Shown here piece by piece: positions 50,496-51,766 of a stretch of 51,766 nucleotides of DNA (position 1 is its first letter; every line of letters begins with the position of its first letter). The stretch spans positions 1 through 51,766 of the forward strand of contig CAJFVX010000035.1 in NCBI GenBank assembly GCA_904420585.1. The letters run 5' to 3'. Source of the DNA: Candidatus Howiella intestinavium (GTDB lineage Bacteria > Bacillota > Clostridia > Oscillospirales > Acutalibacteraceae). A program made the position numbers and the translations under genes. The notes beneath the pieces were generated by a model, which searched no databases, was not told the origin of the DNA, and saw nothing but the letters and a program-made list of their open reading frames with translations.

Positions 50496-51365
50496 TTACC
50501 GGCTTTCGTCCTGCCCGTCCGCAACCGGTTCCGTTTCCCCGGAGGAAGAAGATTCGCCGCCGGAAGCCGTCGAATCGGCAGCCGTTTCCGGTGCGGAGGT
50601 AGCGGCCGGTTCAGACGTTATCGTCTGGGAGGATTCCTCCTCCGCCGCCGGACGGGAAGTTTCCGGAAGGGATACGCTCTCCTCCGTCTCCCGGGAAGAG
50701 GTGTCGCTGCTTTCATCTGCATTTAAAGCGGGTACGGTGGAAGACACGGGTGCTGCTGTATTGCCGACAGGCTCTCCGGCCTGCTGCGGCTCTAAGGCCG
50801 GCGCCGGTTTCCTGTCTGCCGGCGCACCGGCAGTGCCTTCGGCCGGCGGTTCAATGGGATTCTGCAACTCGCCCTTTTGGAAGGCCGTGCGGAATTCCAA
50901 CCACAATTCGGATACAGCCTCCGTTCCCTGCAAGGCATAGGTTACAGACTCTCCCTTCGGCAAAATCAGCTTATCGGCCGAATCATCTGCAGTTTTATAC
51001 AGGAGGGCTGTATTTCCCGCCGTCAGGCAAACCTGGTACTGGAAGGCCAGGCCGCCTGTATTGGTTATGCGCAGGGCAGCCGGAACCGCCGCCGGCTGCA
51101 GGGGAACCTCGTCCCCATAACCCCGGATTTCTTCGCCGCTGCTCCAGAGTACAGTCTGATCCTCTGCTAAAATCTCTACCTTTGCCGCATAGCTGCCTAC
51201 CCGGATGGTATTGCCGCCGTTGAATACAGAAGCCTGAAAATAGGCGTACACCGTCACCGAATAGCATACGACGGCAACAGCCACCAAGGTAAACAGAAAG
51301 CCGATTTTCCTTTTGATTTTTGCTGAAGAGGAGCTGCTGTGTTTCGGTTTATAAAACATTACCAT
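50496..51365 (-). CDS. TasA/CalY-like surface protein with Ser/Thr/Glu-rich tail
   Basis: 289 residues. A basic start with a Ser run and one hydrophobic segment (about 20-45; LFTLVAVAVVCYSVTVYAYF) is followed by SVFNGGNTIRVGSYAAKVEI, the pattern after the SipW-type signal sequence of TasA and camelysin-like proteins. A beta-rich domain (about 50-165) follows; the last 120 residues are Pro, Ser, Thr, Glu and Ala-rich and low complexity. The gene overlaps the signal peptidase gene upstream, which fits a dedicated SipW substrate. ATG at 51365 or 51359 is possible. No sortase signal is seen. Confidence 0.78.
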   Translation of the reverse strand: MVMFYKPKHSSSSSAKIKRKIGFLFTLVAVAVVCYSVTVYAYFQASVFNGGNTIRVGSYAAKVEILAEDQTVLWSSGEEIRGYGDEVPLQPAAVPAALRITNTGGLAFQYQVCLTAGNTALLYKTADDSADKLILPKGESVTYALQGTEAVSELWLEFRTAFQKGELQNPIEPPAEGTAGAPADRKPAPALEPQQAGEPVGNTAAPVSSTVPALNADESSDTSSRETEESVSLPETSRPAAEEESSQTITSEPAATSAPETAADSTASGGESSSSGETEPVADGQDESR

Positions 51366-51766
51366 CACCCCCGGTATACCCTGAACCGGCCGCAGCCGTT
51401 TCTTCTGAACCGCTCAGCTGGGCACGCAATTTTTCCAACTCTTCCAGCATCTGCTGGGCCTTCAGGCGTTCCGCCTCCACAGCGGCTTTCTCGGCCGCCA
51501 ATTCTTCCCTCTGCTCCCGCCTGTACTGCCCCATGAGTTTAAAGAAACGAACGGCTTGCAGCAGGATTAAAAGCAGGAAGGGAATGAGAATTAACGTAAC
51601 ATATCCGGCGGGGGTGCGCAGGAATTCAAAGAAATATCCCATGCCCGGCAGCCGGAACTGATACTCCCCCGTCACATTTGCAAAAGGTACCGGATACGCA
51701 TCATCCACGCCGGTGGTGGTACCGTAGGTGACAAAGGCCGGCTCCCCTTCGTAGGTTGTGATTTCC
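51349..51766 (-). CDS. sipW: SipW-type signal peptidase I, 3' part only
   Basis: The reading frame runs off the window edge; about 138 C-terminal residues are present. TYGTTTGVDDAYPVPFANVTGEY and the FRLPGMGYFFEFLRTPAGYV to LILIPFLLLIL segment match the end of archaeal/ER-like signal peptidases (SipW), followed by a cytoplasmic coiled coil (EQREELAAEKAAVEAERLK) that the short family members lack. The catalytic Ser/His part lies outside the window. It overlaps the TasA-like gene by about 17 bp, so the two are co-expressed. Confidence 0.82.
   Translation of the reverse strand, partial: EITTYEGEPAFVTYGTTTGVDDAYPVPFANVTGEYQFRLPGMGYFFEFLRTPAGYVTLILIPFLLLILLQAVRFFKLMGQYRREQREELAAEKAAVEAERLKAQQMLEELEKLRAQLSGSEETAAAGSGYTGGDGNVL

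Overview
The window looks like a chromosomal segment of a GC-rich, spore-forming Gram-positive anaerobe of the class Clostridia, most likely an Oscillospiraceae/Ruminococcaceae-type gut bacterium. The evidence is a sigG gene, the clostridial operon order nusB / tsaD-like / xseA / xseB / ispA, a ylxM-ffh-rpsP-khpA-rimM-trmD block, a zinc-ribbon form of L28, consensus sigma-A promoters, strong GGAGG ribosome sites with GTG and TTG starts, and three giant secreted proteins that end in dockerin domains. I see no rRNA, tRNA, CRISPR array, prophage or insertion sequence with a transposase.

Layout. 0-4.5 kb: an anchored Ser/Thr-rich surface protein, sigG, a MerR regulator with a divergent lipoprotein under a textbook 19-bp-spacer promoter, a ribbon-helix-helix protein and a DUF1905 protein. 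4.5-10.2 kb: a minus-strand operon nusB > tsaD paralogue > xseA > xseB > ispA > UbiB-like kinase. 10.6-15.8 kb: dockerin protein 1 (GLUG-like repeats, metallo-beta-lactamase-fold hydrolase, discoidin-like, Big2, dockerin) with a divergent AraC regulator. 15.9-20 kb: uridine phosphorylase, a DivIVA-like coiled-coil protein, an orphan fumarase beta-type subunit, a PepSY lipoprotein and an SH3b/C39-like secreted protein. 20.2-28.5 kb: acyl-CoA synthetase with its XRE-cupin regulator, a HAD phosphatase, an aldose epimerase, rpmB, two tiny tandem paralogues, ferritin, a ZIP transporter, a small lipoprotein and a TPR glycosyltransferase. 28.6-34.7 kb: an AraC regulator divergent from dockerin protein 2, a domain-permuted GH3 enzyme with five CBM6-like modules. 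34.9-37.2 kb: an XRE-beta-solenoid fusion, a DapB-like dehydrogenase and HPr. 37.4-41.5 kb: the translation/SRP block. 41.5-49.8 kb: a GGDEF-EAL protein and dockerin protein 3 with two metallophosphoesterase domains. 50.2-51.8 kb: a gene remnant, a TasA/CalY-like surface protein and the 3' end of a SipW-type signal peptidase.

The genes fall into three groups. One is housekeeping (translation, SRP, isoprenoids, exonuclease VII). The second is a secreted polymer- and phosphoester-degrading set in which each large enzyme has its own control region, two of them shared with a divergent AraC gene. The third is cell-surface and biofilm functions (SipW/TasA-like, SH3b protein, c-di-GMP enzyme).

The least expected signal is non-coding. 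An approximately 150-bp element of four hairpins occurs in two nearly identical copies (4559-4704 and 19989-20143), with compensatory base changes in two stems. Each copy abuts the 5' arm of a terminator-type hairpin and is flanked by an 11-12 bp direct repeat of that arm. A third, decayed fragment lies at 10521-10564 on the other strand. It looks like a small non-coding mobile or structured element that favours terminators.
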